DNA from: Desulfobacterales bacterium HSG2
Lineage (GTDB): Bacteria; Desulfobacterota; Desulfobacteria; Desulfobacterales; 4be13
Assembly (NCBI GenBank): GCA_030378035.1
Contig: JAUCGI010000001.1
Location: 28,833 to 92,832, forward strand
DNA: 64,000 nt
Reading direction: 5' to 3'
Program-made: the position numbers and the translations under genes
In this document: piece after piece, positions 1 through 9,739 of the stretch
Layout: each line of letters opens with the position of its first letter
How positions within the stretch are numbered: position 1 is the first letter of the stretch
The notes under the pieces: model-generated
Seen by the model: only the letters and a program-made list of their open reading frames with translations
Told to the model about the DNA's origin: nothing
Database searches by the model: none

Positions 1-145
1 ACCCTACCTGTCATTCCGGGCAAAAGTGAAAAAATGGGACATTTTTTCACTTTTGACCCGGAATCCACCGCCGCCATGACGGATTCCGATTTGAAATTCT
101 GTCTTTCTGACCGGAATGACATGACGGGACGGGGTAGATCGATAA
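1..145. repeat. dispersed palindromic intergenic repeat (CATTCCGGGCA family)
   Basis: Inner arms pair a CATTCCGGGCAAAAGTGAAAAA stretch (around 13-35) with its complement ending in TGACCCGGAAT (around 63). The outer motif TGTCATTCCGG returns as CCGGAATGACATGACGGG near 111-128. The same element recurs at 30612, 33040, 50604, 54530, 54705, 55535, 55815 and 59690, each with a slightly different inner loop. It lies just upstream of the first NRPS gene and is non-coding. Confidence 0.8.
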
Positions 146-216
146 TCAGCGGATCGGAAATTTTGGGTATGACCCCTGTAGTTTCACCAGATTAATTGTA
201 AAGAAGGATAAACAAA

Positions 217-3200
217 ATGACGCAAGCTCAAGATAGTCTGAAAAAAGATGTTTTTTCAGAGTTAGGCATTATTTTCAAAAAGGCTTCGGGTATTGATATT
301 CATACTGTCGATACGCTCACAAACCTGTTTGGTCTGGGTATCGATTCGCTTATGATTGCGCGTATCGGTCTGGGTATTGAAAAGCATTTTGGAATACCGA
401 TGAAAATGAGCCAATTTTACAAAGAAAGGGATACAATAGACAAAATTGCAAGCTATATTGAGCGTAATCTGCCGCCGGACTGGACGACAAGTCTCAATAA
501 TGAAAAGGATGTCGAACATTTGAATATTGAAAGGAAAGCAGAGCCTGTTACAAAGACTCACCCGATTGCCGGATCAGAAGCCAGTGTTGAACGGATTATG
601 AACATGCAGATGGAAGCCATGTCCAGCATTATGAGCCAGCAACTGGAAGTACTGAAAACCCGCAGGCATCAGATCGGAAGCGCAGAAGCGGGCGGCATTG
701 ATGTCGGTTTGGAGACGTTTGCAGGGAAAGTCGAACATGTAACCATAGTATCAGGGAAGCCGGGATTGGAGACGTTTGCAGGGAAAGGCGATCATGTAAC
801 GACAGTATCGGGGAAGCCGGGAAATGTAAATCTGCGTGAAATGAAGTTTGACGAAGATGAACTGACAACAGAGCAGCAAATTTTTCTGGATGATTTTATC
901 AAACAATACATTGAGCGTACAAAAAAATCGAAAGCTCATGTGGACAAATTTCGTCCAGTACATACAGACTGGATAAACTCACTCGGTTTTCGGCGGAGCC
1001 TGAAAGAGATCAAATATCCTATTGTCGCTTCTCATTCGGACGGTTCAAAAATATGGGATATTGACGGAAATGAATACATTGATATTGCAATGGGATATGG
1101 CGTGGGGTTTTTGGGACATAAGCCACCGTTTGTAACAGAGGCGGTAAAAGAGCAACTCGAAAAAGGTTTTGAACTGGGATTTCAGAACCGGATGGCAGGC
1201 GAGGTGGCGGCGTTAATTTGTGAACTGACCGGAACTGAGCGTGCGGCATTCTGCAATACCGGTTCAGAAGCCGTAATGTGTGCGGTTCGTGTGGCGAGGG
1301 CAGTGACAGGGAAAAATAAAATCGTTATGTTTTCGGGTTCGTATCATGGCAATTTTGACGGCGTTCTTGCATCTCCCGGAAATGAAGGCGTGGTTCCAGT
1401 TGCTCCGGGTACCACATTCGGGATGGTTCAGGATGTGATTATTCTGAATTACGGTGTTCCTGAATCACTTAAAATTATCCAACGCCATTCTGCGGAAATT
1501 GCCGCCGTTCTTGTAGAACCGGTTCAGAGCAGACTCCCGGGATTTCAGCCGAAAGATTTTCTGCACGAACTGAGAGAGGTTACGCTGCAAAACGGAATCG
1601 CATTACTATTTGACGAGATGATAACGGGTTTCAGAATACATCCCGGCGGCGCCCAGGCATGGTTCGGGATAAAAGCGGATATTGTCACTTATGGCAAAAT
1701 CGTTGCGGGGGGCATGCCCATCGGAGTTGTTGCAGGCAAATCCGCATACATGGATATCATAGACGGAGGAATGTGGAGATTCGGAGACAACTCCCACCCC
1801 GGAGAAAAGACGATCTTTTTCGCAGGCACATTTTGCAAGCATCCTTTGACAATGGCGGCTGCAAAAGCCTCGCTGACCTATCTTCGGGATCAGGGGCCCG
1901 GTCTTCAGCAGAAAATCAATGAGCGGACATCGAATTTTATCTCTGTATTAAACGATTTCTTTGAAAAGGAGAATGTGGCTGTCAAAGCCGAGCATTTCGG
2001 CTCTTTGTTCCGTTTTGAATCATTCGGGAAATATCATCTTCATCTGCAGCCCATAGAGATGGAGATTTTCTTTAATCTGCTTATGGCAAAAGGAGTCTAT
2101 ACCTGGGAGAAACGTGTTAATGTCTTTTCCATTCGCCATACCGACGAAGATATCGAATATATCAAAGAAAAGGTGAAAGAGAGTATTCGGGAAATGCGGG
2201 ACGGAGGCTTTATGCTTGAAGCGGACAGCTCCAAAATAATACGGACATTTCCGCTCACGGAACCTCAAAAGCAACTCTGGTTTCTCACACGCCTGAACCC
2301 GAACGCCAATCCCGCGTACATTGAATCGGCGGCTGTCGAGCTTCGCGGGCCGATACAGTTGCAAAATTTTCAACACGCCGTCAGAGAGCTTGCATCAAGA
2401 CATCAGGCCCTGCGAACCGTGGTCCGTGATGAAGGCGAAAACCAGACGTATCTCCCTTCACTGGATGTGGAACTGTCCGTTATCGAATTCACCGACATGA
2501 CCGCGGAAGGACTACAGGCAGAAAAAGAAAAATGGCTGAAGAAGAACAGTCTCATGGAAATGGATCTGGAAGCCGGCCCCCCCTGCCAGTTCAGTCTAAT
2601 TAAACTGGATAAGGATCTGCATATACTTGTCATCAATCTCCATCATATTTTTATAGACGGACTTTCCGTGATGACCCTGTTTCGGGACCTGGGCTTTTTA
2701 TATTCAGCAGCATGTCGCGGCGAAACAGAGCGCCCTGAGTCTCCCCCGCAACCCGAAGATTTCATCAATTGGCAGGATGATTATTTCAAAAGCGATGAAT
2801 GTAAAAAGGATGAGACATTCTGGCTGAATCAGTTTTCAGGCGGATTCCCCATGCTTGATTTCCCCACAGATTATCCCCGCCCCGCGATCTTTTCTTTCAG
2901 GGGTGCCAGATATCATGCCAGAATTGATAAAAGCCTTTATGCGCGGGTCAGAGAAGTCGGCAGGGCGAATCAGTGTACCCCTTTTATGACGCTTCTTGCA
3001 GCTTATGCCGCGCTGATTCACAGGGTTACAGGGAGTGAGGAGATTCTGATCGGCTTCCCGACTTCAGGACGGTTTTTTGAAAACAGTGAAAATCTGGTCG
3101 GCTATTGCACACATCTGGTACCATTCAAAAGCAGCATGGATTTCAGTCAGTCTTATGAAGACTATCTTGATAAGGCGAGACAGTCTCTTCTGAATGCCTA

Positions 3201-6200
3201 TGAACACCAGAAATATCCCTTTTCCGAACTGATTCGCAAGCTTGACACAGAGATGGATGTAAGCCGGGGATCCATACTCTCTTTTGAATTCAATCTGGAT
3301 TCATTTTCAGGGTTTCCTGAAATGCATGACCTTGAAATTGCCCAGGCGAATTTGCCGCTGAGTTATGTGAAATATGATCTGAATCTTGATATCCTTGAAA
3401 TTGAGGGAGATCTTCATCTGAAATTTGAATATGCAACGGATCTGTTTTGCGAAAAGAGCATCGGGCGACTTGCTGAACAATACATGACATTGCTTGAAGG
3501 CATTGCAGATGCGCCCGTAACTCCTGTGGGCAAACTTCCTGTTTTAACCCGGGCTGCAAGACAGCAGATCATGGTTGAATGGAATGATACTGAAAAAAAG
3601 ATTCCTTCTGACCGATGCTTCCATGAGATATTTGAAGAACAGGCGGCACAGTGGCCGAACAGGATTGCGGCAATCTCAGGAACGACAGAGATTACTTACG
3701 GGGAATTGAATTCAGGAGCCAACCGTTTTGCGCAAATACTGACCGAACACGGCGTCGTGAAAGATAGTGTCGTCGCCCTGCTTGCCAAACGAAACATTGA
3801 TTTTCTGACAGCGATTCTCGCCATTTTCAAGTCCGGCGGCGCCTATATTCCCCTTGACCCGCTTCATCCTTCCCGTCGTCTGACCCAGATTGTCACGGAG
3901 AGTCAGACTGCTTTGGTGGTGGTTGCGAATATTTTAACCCCCCTGATGAATCAGGCGATTGAAAGTCTGCCAGATGAGAAACGCCCCCGAATTGTATGTT
4001 TGGAAGATATGCTTAAAGAAGAAAGGGCGAACGACAATCTCCTCCTGAGATGCGACTCTTCAAATCTTTCTTATGTGATTTATACCTCCGGTTCCACAGG
4101 TGTTCCAAAGGGTGCCATGGTTGAACACAGGGGTATGCTGAACCATCTGTATGCAAAAATCTTTGATTTGGGAATAACGAAAGAGGATATTATTGCACAG
4201 AACGCATCCCAGTGTTTTGATATTTCAGTATGGCAGTTTCTCTCCGCGCTGCTCGTCGGCGGTCGTGTTCATATTTTCAGCGATGAGACAACCCATGACC
4301 CTGTCCGACTGCTGAACAGGGTTGCAGAGAAAGGCATCACAATCCTCGAACTTGTGCCATCCATGCTCCGTATGCTGCTCGATGAGATTGAACGCGGGGA
4401 TTCACGATCCGACCTTCGCTCGCTGCGTTGGCTGGTTCCCACAGGCGAAGCGCTGCCGCCACAGTTGTGTGCCCGGTGGTTTGAATTTTATCCGAATATT
4501 CCCATGCTCAATGCCTACGGACCCACCGAATGTTCTGACGATGTCTCTCATTTTCGTATTGACAAGGCTCCCGGGCCGGAAGTGGCCAATATTCCGGTGG
4601 GGAGTCCGATAATCAACACAAAGTTGTATATTCTGGACAAAAGATCAGAGCCTCTGCCAATCGGCGCAATCGGTGAGCTGCATGTCGGCGGGATATGTGT
4701 GGGCAGGGGATATCTGAATAATCCGTTAAAAACCGGGGACGCTTTTGTCTCTGATCCTTTCAGCGATGACCCGGAAGCGCGATTGTATAAAACAGGGGAT
4801 CTGGCCCGATATTTGCCTGACGGAAATATAGAGTTTTTGGGTCGCATGGATTATCAGGTAAAGATTCGCGGTTTCCGTATTGAGCTGGGTGAAATTGAGG
4901 TGCTGCTCAACCGCCATTCATCCATCAGGGAGGCTGTTGTTGTGGTCCGGGAAGATGATCCGGGGGATCAGCGCCTTGTGGCGTATTTTGTGCCCCGGAA
5001 AGGGAAGAAAGAGGGCATTTATGAGCTGAGAAAGTATCTTAATGACAAATTGCCGGACTACATGGTGCCGGCACATCTTGTATCTCTCCCACAATTCAAA
5101 TTAACACCGAATGGAAAGATAGACAGAAAGGCTTTGCCGCGACCGGATGAGACAGAGATGTTGTCAGATTCCGAGTACGAAGCCCCTCGCAACACCGTCG
5201 AGAAAACCATTGCATATGTATGGGGCGAAGTGCTGAAAAGAAAAAAAATAGGGATTCATGACAACTACTTTGCACTTGGTGGCGATTCTATTAAAGCGAT
5301 TCAGATTGCTGCCCAGTTGAAAAAAGAACATCTCGAAATGCAAGTTGTTGATATTTTTACTTATCCAGACATTTATCAACTGGCAACCGCTGTTAAGCAG
5401 ACGGATGATAAACCAGTTCAACAGAGAAGAGTAAAAGAGTATTTCCGGAATAAGAAAAAAAGCGAACTGACTCCTTCTGACCTGACTTATAAATCTCTGA
5501 GTCCTGACGAACTGGATAATATTAAAGCAGGCATGCCGGACAAAGCGGAAATTGAAGATATTTACCCGCTATTACCAATGCATCATGGGATCCTGTTTCA
5601 TGCATTATATGAAAAAAACGCCCATGCATATTTTGTGCAACATTCCATGCGTATCCATGAAAAAACAGATGTTAACATTTTTGAAAAGAGTTGGAATGAG
5701 CTTTTAAAGCGGTATGATTCTTTAAGGTCACTATTTGTGGTGAAAGATGTTCCCGAGCCTTTGCAAATTGTCTTAAAAGAAAGGAAAGTCGATTTTTATT
5801 ATGAAGATATTAGAACAATGCCGCAATCAGAGCATGACGCCTATATTGAACAATTCAGATTAAAAGACAGAAATCGTCCCTTTGATCTCGGCAGGGATGT
5901 TCTGATCCGGGTCAGTCTGATCCAACTGGATGAATTTCTGTTTGAATTCAATTACAGCAGTCATCATGTTCTTCTTGACGGCTGGGGCAGCGGCATCATG
6001 CTTAAAGACTTTTTTCAAATATACAATGCGCTTAAAAAAGGAGAAACACCTGATTTGCCGCGTCCTGTGCCTTATAAAAATTATGTTATGTGGTTTAATT
6101 ATCAGGATATAAGCAAAGCAAAGGATTATTGGGAAAATTATTTAAAAGACTACAGTCAGTCTGCAACACTCCGGCAAAGCAATGAGCAAAACCGGACCAA

Positions 6201-6939
6201 AGGCTATTATAATAAAGAGCTGTCATTCAAACTTGACGAAGCGCTTTCCGCCCGCCTGAACAGACTGGCATCCGGCTGCCAAACGACCCTGAATACGGCA
6301 ATCCAGGTTTTATGGGGAATATTGCTTGGCAGATACAATGATACGGATGATGTGGTATTCGGAATCGTAGTATCCGGACGACCTGCGGAGGTCAAGGGGA
6401 TCGACCGCATAGTGGGTCTTTTAATAAACACGGTTCCCCTGCGAATCCGCATGAATCCTGATGAAATCATTGGCGATCTTTTGAAAAGAACCCAAAAGGA
6501 AGCTCTTAACGGTACAAAATACCATCATTATTCTTTGGCAGATATCCAGGCTGGCACTTCACTGAAAAACCGGTTAACAGACCACATCCTCGCGTTTGAA
6601 AATTATCCTTTCGAGGAAGAAGTCAATGATGAAATATCAAAAATTTCCGAAGGGATCGACAGTGTGAGGATGTTTGAACAACTACATTATGACCTGAATG
6701 TTATCGTAATCCCGGGGACCCGGATACATTTCTTGTTCAGCTATAATGGCAATGTTTATACCGAGGAATATTTGGAGAGAATCGGCGAACATATAATTAA
6801 AATAGTATCCGGTATGAACTCAGATACCAAATTATCAGATATTGAAATGCTGTCTGATAAAGAAAAAAAAGAATACGAGGCAAGGAAAAGAGAGTCGGAT
6901 CATCTGAAGGAACAGATGGTTGCGGAATTCGATATGTAA
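217..6939 (+). CDS. hybrid ACP-aminotransferase-C-A-PCP-C nonribosomal peptide synthetase
   Basis: A 2240-residue assembly-line enzyme. Domain order: acyl carrier (residues 10-85, LGIDSL, Ser44), class III PLP aminotransferase (about 245-660, Lys494 in YGKIVAGG), condensation (HHIFIDG, His809-810), adenylation (about 1135-1640, YTSGSTGVPKG from 1289), peptidyl carrier (LGGDSIKA, Ser1691) and a C-terminal condensation domain (HHVLLDGWG from 1916). The ACP-aminotransferase-C order is that of the mycosubtilin/iturin starter enzyme, where a beta-keto acyl chain is aminated before peptide extension. Here the acyl ligase and ketosynthase would be separate, probably upstream. By hand alignment the adenylation pocket reads D-I-W-E-V-T-A-D-D-K; the Glu favours a basic side chain such as diaminobutyrate. 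The start has an AAGAAGGA site. An 18-residue linker motif (GLETFAGK..HVT.VSGKP) is duplicated between ACP and aminotransferase. Confidence 0.93.
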   Translation: MTQAQDSLKKDVFSELGIIFKKASGIDIHTVDTLTNLFGLGIDSLMIARIGLGIEKHFGIPMKMSQFYKERDTIDKIASYIERNLPPDWTTSLNNEKDVEHLNIERKAEPVTKTHPIAGSEASVERIMNMQMEAMSSIMSQQLEVLKTRRHQIGSAEAGGIDVGLETFAGKVEHVTIVSGKPGLETFAGKGDHVTTVSGKPGNVNLREMKFDEDELTTEQQIFLDDFIKQYIERTKKSKAHVDKFRPVHTDWINSLGFRRSLKEIKYPIVASHSDGSKIWDIDGNEYIDIAMGYGVGFLGHKPPFVTEAVKEQLEKGFELGFQNRMAGEVAALICELTGTERAAFCNTGSEAVMCAVRVARAVTGKNKIVMFSGSYHGNFDGVLASPGNEGVVPVAPGTTFGMVQDVIILNYGVPESLKIIQRHSAEIAAVLVEPVQSRLPGFQPKDFLHELREVTLQNGIALLFDEMITGFRIHPGGAQAWFGIKADIVTYGKIVAGGMPIGVVAGKSAYMDIIDGGMWRFGDNSHPGEKTIFFAGTFCKHPLTMAAAKASLTYLRDQGPGLQQKINERTSNFISVLNDFFEKENVAVKAEHFGSLFRFESFGKYHLHLQPIEMEIFFNLLMAKGVYTWEKRVNVFSIRHTDEDIEYIKEKVKESIREMRDGGFMLEADSSKIIRTFPLTEPQKQLWFLTRLNPNANPAYIESAAVELRGPIQLQNFQHAVRELASRHQALRTVVRDEGENQTYLPSLDVELSVIEFTDMTAEGLQAEKEKWLKKNSLMEMDLEAGPPCQFSLIKLDKDLHILVINLHHIFIDGLSVMTLFRDLGFLYSAACRGETERPESPPQPEDFINWQDDYFKSDECKKDETFWLNQFSGGFPMLDFPTDYPRPAIFSFRGARYHARIDKSLYARVREVGRANQCTPFMTLLAAYAALIHRVTGSEEILIGFPTSGRFFENSENLVGYCTHLVPFKSSMDFSQSYEDYLDKARQSLLNAYEHQKYPFSELIRKLDTEMDVSRGSILSFEFNLDSFSGFPEMHDLEIAQANLPLSYVKYDLNLDILEIEGDLHLKFEYATDLFCEKSIGRLAEQYMTLLEGIADAPVTPVGKLPVLTRAARQQIMVEWNDTEKKIPSDRCFHEIFEEQAAQWPNRIAAISGTTEITYGELNSGANRFAQILTEHGVVKDSVVALLAKRNIDFLTAILAIFKSGGAYIPLDPLHPSRRLTQIVTESQTALVVVANILTPLMNQAIESLPDEKRPRIVCLEDMLKEERANDNLLLRCDSSNLSYVIYTSGSTGVPKGAMVEHRGMLNHLYAKIFDLGITKEDIIAQNASQCFDISVWQFLSALLVGGRVHIFSDETTHDPVRLLNRVAEKGITILELVPSMLRMLLDEIERGDSRSDLRSLRWLVPTGEALPPQLCARWFEFYPNIPMLNAYGPTECSDDVSHFRIDKAPGPEVANIPVGSPIINTKLYILDKRSEPLPIGAIGELHVGGICVGRGYLNNPLKTGDAFVSDPFSDDPEARLYKTGDLARYLPDGNIEFLGRMDYQVKIRGFRIELGEIEVLLNRHSSIREAVVVVREDDPGDQRLVAYFVPRKGKKEGIYELRKYLNDKLPDYMVPAHLVSLPQFKLTPNGKIDRKALPRPDETEMLSDSEYEAPRNTVEKTIAYVWGEVLKRKKIGIHDNYFALGGDSIKAIQIAAQLKKEHLEMQVVDIFTYPDIYQLATAVKQTDDKPVQQRRVKEYFRNKKKSELTPSDLTYKSLSPDELDNIKAGMPDKAEIEDIYPLLPMHHGILFHALYEKNAHAYFVQHSMRIHEKTDVNIFEKSWNELLKRYDSLRSLFVVKDVPEPLQIVLKERKVDFYYEDIRTMPQSEHDAYIEQFRLKDRNRPFDLGRDVLIRVSLIQLDEFLFEFNYSSHHVLLDGWGSGIMLKDFFQIYNALKKGETPDLPRPVPYKNYVMWFNYQDISKAKDYWENYLKDYSQSATLRQSNEQNRTKGYYNKELSFKLDEALSARLNRLASGCQTTLNTAIQVLWGILLGRYNDTDDVVFGIVVSGRPAEVKGIDRIVGLLINTVPLRIRMNPDEIIGDLLKRTQKEALNGTKYHHYSLADIQAGTSLKNRLTDHILAFENYPFEEEVNDEISKISEGIDSVRMFEQLHYDLNVIVIPGTRIHFLFSYNGNVYTEEYLERIGEHIIKIVSGMNSDTKLSDIEMLSDKEKKEYEARKRESDHLKEQMVAEFDM
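711..820 (+). repeat. in-frame 54-57 bp tandem duplication in an NRPS linker
   Basis: Two adjacent copies of a unit beginning TTGGAGACGTTTGCAGGGAAA lie between the carrier and aminotransferase domains of the first synthetase. They encode two copies of GLETFAGK..HVT.VSGKP. The copies differ at a few positions and the frame is kept, so this is a linker length change without effect on catalytic motifs. Confidence 0.85.
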
Positions 6940-7007
6940 ATATCAGTAGATCGAAAAGTTCTCGGTTAACCCAGCGGATTTCGGGTTACCGAATTTAAGA
7001 ATGTGAA

Positions 7008-7133
7008 CTTGAACTTGAATCTCCACGTTCACGCTTCAGGTTTAAGTTTAAGTTTAAGTTCAGGTTTAAGTTTAAGTTCAGGTTTAAGTTTAAGTTCAAG
7101 TTTAAGTTTAAGTTCAAGTTCAAGTTTAAGGGG
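7008..7133. repeat. low-complexity 6-bp word inverted repeat (GAACTT / AAGTTT)
   Basis: A short GAACTTGAACTTGAA arm is followed by a long run of AAGTTT and AAGTTC words, so the region can fold as one imperfect hairpin. It sits between the first NRPS and the FemAB-like gene and ends in AAGGGG, which serves as the next gene's ribosome binding site. The repeat is open in one frame and would add about 47 low-complexity residues to the next gene if translated, but the ATG at 7144 is the credible start. Confidence 0.85.
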
Positions 7134-7143
7134 AAATCTGATA

Positions 7144-8073
7144 ATGGACGTAAAAATAGATAACATACGACCTGTAAGCAACGAAGAATGGGACAATATT
7201 TGGAAAAGATCCAGCTATGTATCTTATGGAAGCTCCAGGGACTTTGCCGAAAAATGGAGCGGCTATACCGATGGAAAAGTCTGCCCCGCTGCCCATATGG
7301 TAGTTTTTTCAGATGGTAAAACTGCTCTGCTCCCTTTTTCAATCAGGAAACACGACAAAAAATATATCTTATCGCCCGCTATGAGCAATGCAGGATGGAT
7401 GTCAACGGACAATATTGCTAAAGAGCATGAGGCGCTGCTGGCCGATTACCTGACTCGGAAGATAGAAAATATATTTTGGGTGGTAAATCCGTTTCAAAAA
7501 ATCTCCGTGCTTGATAAAATCATAGCAAAAGCCGTTACCTGTGAAACACGGGTTTTGAATTTAACAGACGGTTTTGAGTTGATTTATAAAATGTGGAAAA
7601 AGGGTTCTGTTGACCGAAAGATCCGAAAAGCTCTGAAAAGCGGCGTCGAAGTGAGAATTGCATCCTGTGGAGAAGAATGGACCGAATTTTGTGAAGTAGT
7701 CTATCAGGATAGCATTAAACGGTGGGGAGATAATGCCGGAATGGTGTTTGAAATTGAAAAAATGAAAGATTTTAAGACACCTCATATCCGTTTATGGCTG
7801 GCCCTTTATCAACATAAAATCATTGCCGGCAGTGTGATCTCATATGGGAATAACGTGGTTGAGTATTGGGCCGGCGCTGCTTTGCAGGAATACTTTCCCC
7901 TTCGTCCTGTTAATCTGCTATTCTGTGAATGTATTAAGGATAGCTGTGAGAGAGGATATGCCTGGTTCGATTTTGGCCCTAGTTTAGGGATGGATGGCAC
8001 GGGCGGCGAGGGGGTATTAGCATTTAAAAAGAGTTTTGGTGCAACGGAGTTGCCTCTGTACATAAGTACCTGA
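7144..8073 (+). CDS. FemAB/BioF2-like GNAT-fold acyltransferase (peptidoglycan-bridge transferase-like)
   Basis: About 309 residues from the ATG at 7144, which has AAGGGG ten bases upstream. The C-terminal half carries features of the FemAB/BioF2-type acetyltransferase-6 family: a basic patch (DRKIRKALKSG), a central segment describing substrate access (IIAGSVISYGNNVVEYWAGA) and the closing motif GVLAFKKSFGA. Family members transfer acyl or aminoacyl groups; in peptide clusters they can tailor a free amine, but the substrate here is unknown. It lies between NRPS genes 1 and 2, with the radical SAM gene downstream. Its last two codons and stop belong to an IS630 copy. Removing the IS joins ATA to ATAAATCAAACGTGA, giving an original tail of YI-INQT. 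The catalytic core appears intact. Confidence 0.75.
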   Translation: MDVKIDNIRPVSNEEWDNIWKRSSYVSYGSSRDFAEKWSGYTDGKVCPAAHMVVFSDGKTALLPFSIRKHDKKYILSPAMSNAGWMSTDNIAKEHEALLADYLTRKIENIFWVVNPFQKISVLDKIIAKAVTCETRVLNLTDGFELIYKMWKKGSVDRKIRKALKSGVEVRIASCGEEWTEFCEVVYQDSIKRWGDNAGMVFEIEKMKDFKTPHIRLWLALYQHKIIAGSVISYGNNVVEYWAGAALQEYFPLRPVNLLFCECIKDSCERGYAWFDFGPSLGMDGTGGEGVLAFKKSFGATELPLYIST

Positions 8074-8099
8074 TCAATAATTTTGTAACATTTTTAGCC

Positions 8100-8127
8100 T
8101 TGACTTTATAAATATAAATGGTATACT
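8100..8127 (+). promoter_or_regulatory. sigma-70-type promoter of the IS630 transposase
   Basis: TTGACT at 8100-8105 and TATACT at 8122-8127 are separated by 16 bp. They lie 31 bp before the transposase ATG, which has a strong AAGGAGG site. The promoter is inside the IS and could also read outward in the direction of the radical SAM gene. Confidence 0.6.
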
Positions 8128-8157
8128 TTCGGAATAACAAAAAGGAGGTTTCCGATT

Positions 8158-9152
8158 ATGAAACATGTTTCCGGCCTTGACGAGCCTGAACTGAAAACTT
8201 TGGAATGCGCACATAGGAATCATCCCGTTGCCAGAGTTCGCAACCGTGCGCATGTGATAATCCTCAGCAGCAGAGGCTGTCAGCTCGGGCGGATAGCGGA
8301 TATCTGCGGCATGAGCCGCCAGGCGGTGTCCCGGGTGATGGAAAAATGGGAGAAAACCGGTGTCAGGGGACTGTGTGACGAGCCCCGTCCCGGCAGACCG
8401 CGTCTGCTCACCCCCGAGGATGAGGATTTCGTCCGTGAGATTGTCAGGGAGGAGCCCCGCTCGCCCGCCAAGGTTCTGGCCGCCCTCGAAGATGAGAGGG
8501 GCAGGACGGTCAGCAAGCCGACTCTCAGACGTGTGATAAGAGGGGAGCGCACATGGAAACGGATCCGCACATCCCTGAAGCCCAAACGGAACGAGGCGGA
8601 GTTCCGAGAAAAACAGGAGGAGATCAGTCACCTGGAACAGCGACGGGAAGACGGGGAAATCGGTGTCTTCTACTTTGACGGAGCCGGTTTCAACGAGACC
8701 CCGTGCATTCCGTACGCCTGGCAGCCGAAGGGCGAGTACATCGAAATCGCCCCGTCCAAGGGTCAGCGTCTCAATGTTCTCGCATTCATGGACAAGGCCA
8801 ACAACTGCACGCCCTTCGTGTTCGAATGCAGCATCAACACGGACGTCGTGATCGCCTGCCTGACAACTTCGCCGAGAAAATTGAGAAGGAAACCTTCGTC
8901 ATCATGGACAACGCGCCGATTCACAAGAGCAACAACTTTCTGGATTCCCTGCCCGAATGGGAGAAGAAGGGACTGCATGTCGTGTTTCTGTCCACATATT
9001 CTCCCGAGCTGAATCTCATAGAAATACTGTGGCGGAAAATGAAATATGAGTGGCTGCCCTTCTCAGCCTACACCTCGTTTCGGAAGCTGACGGAATGTGT
9101 TGAGGAAATTCTCATCAACTTTGGTTCTCAGTATATCATTAATTTCGCATAA
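8158..9152 (+). pseudogene. IS630-family transposase, frameshifted
   Basis: The first frame carries an N-terminal helix-turn-helix region (ADICGMSRQAVSRVMEKW) and the first catalytic Asp in FYFDGAGF. The remaining catalytic parts, IMDNAPIHKS and SPELNLIEILW, are in the -1 frame, which runs to 9152. The break is near 8868, where CTGACAAC would need one extra G to read L-D-N. No canonical slippery heptamer is visible, so a one-base deletion is more likely than programmed frameshifting, although many IS630 members do use a -1 shift. The DDE triad is otherwise complete. Confidence 0.85.
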
Positions 9153-9198
9153 TTGTTACAAAATTTTTGATCAGGTACTTAATAAATCAAACGTGAAC

Positions 9199-9404
9199 TT
9201 GATATATGGGAACGTGCAAATAGAAAAGTCCCTTATTGACATCGAATTAAATTTTACTTATAATTCTTACAAACTAGTAAAACTATAGTGCCCGAAGCCT
9301 GACGAACATGATCCGCTGACTATCGGATATGAAAGAAGATGAGTAAAATTTCCCATTTTGCTGATTACCGATAAGGAACTTTTCTATTTGCACATTCCCA
9401 TATG
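9199..9404. repeat. MITE-like element with 33-bp terminal inverted repeats
   Basis: The left arm ATATGGGAACGTGCAAATAG (from 9199) continues through AAAAGTCCCTTAT. The right arm, ending at 9404 in TTTGCACATTCCCATAT, is its complement with about two mismatches over 33 bp. The interior has no plausible gene. The size and structure fit a non-autonomous miniature transposable element. Confidence 0.75.
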
Positions 9405-9493
9405 TTAGAAAATGACTTTATTCCCGACTCACATTGCTGTATAAGATTTCGAGTCAAAGAAGTCAGCCAATTCTTTTTTGGTCAACTGAAAAG

Positions 9494-9737
9494 ATTCTGA
9501 TTATAACGGATTTAGGGGAATCTTTGAACTTGAAACTGTTCAGATTCAGATTCATGTTCATGTTAATAAATAGGCGGGCCTTGATCTTCGTTCGGGCCAA
9601 GCGGCCCGGCTCGGATTGACAAATCCAAGCCGCGTCACCGCCGGATTTGTCAACTCGACGGGAGCAGGGCGGGTGGCCGAAATGAAGATCAAGGAGGCCA
9701 ACAGAGTGACCTTCCTGAAAAGCATTATAATCAGAAA
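9494..9737. repeat. element bounded by CTGATTATAACGG-type inverted ends
   Basis: The left end CTGATTATAACGGATTTA begins at 9497 and the complementary TTATAATCAG is at 9725-9734. The left end is followed by a short GAACTT-type low-complexity stretch. The same end sequence occurs at 17391, 17578, 33009, 38532, 63391 and, inverted, at 33140 and 63523, so it marks a dispersed family. No gene is credible inside. Confidence 0.55.
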
Positions 9738-9739
9738 AG

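Larger units (their letters stand above)
8065..9179 (+). mobile_element. IS630-family insertion sequence with TA target duplication
   Basis: The left end AGTACCTGATCAA.AATTTTGTAACA (8065 onward) is the near-perfect complement of the right end ending ...TTGATCAGGTACT at 9179. TA dinucleotides flank the element at 8063-8064 and 9180-9181, the target choice of IS630/Tc1-mariner elements. The element is 1115 bp and carries one transposase, read here as frameshifted. It inserted in the last codons of the FemAB-like gene. Confidence 0.9.

Noticed and set aside
7003-7143. N-terminal extension of the FemAB-like gene through the word repeat
   Set aside because: Would add Ser/Leu low-complexity residues; ATG at 7144 has AAGGGG ten bases upstream.
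8158-9152. Programmed -1 frameshifting of the IS630 transposase
   Set aside because: No slippery heptamer with a downstream structure is visible near the break; a one-base deletion explains it. Kept as a possibility only.
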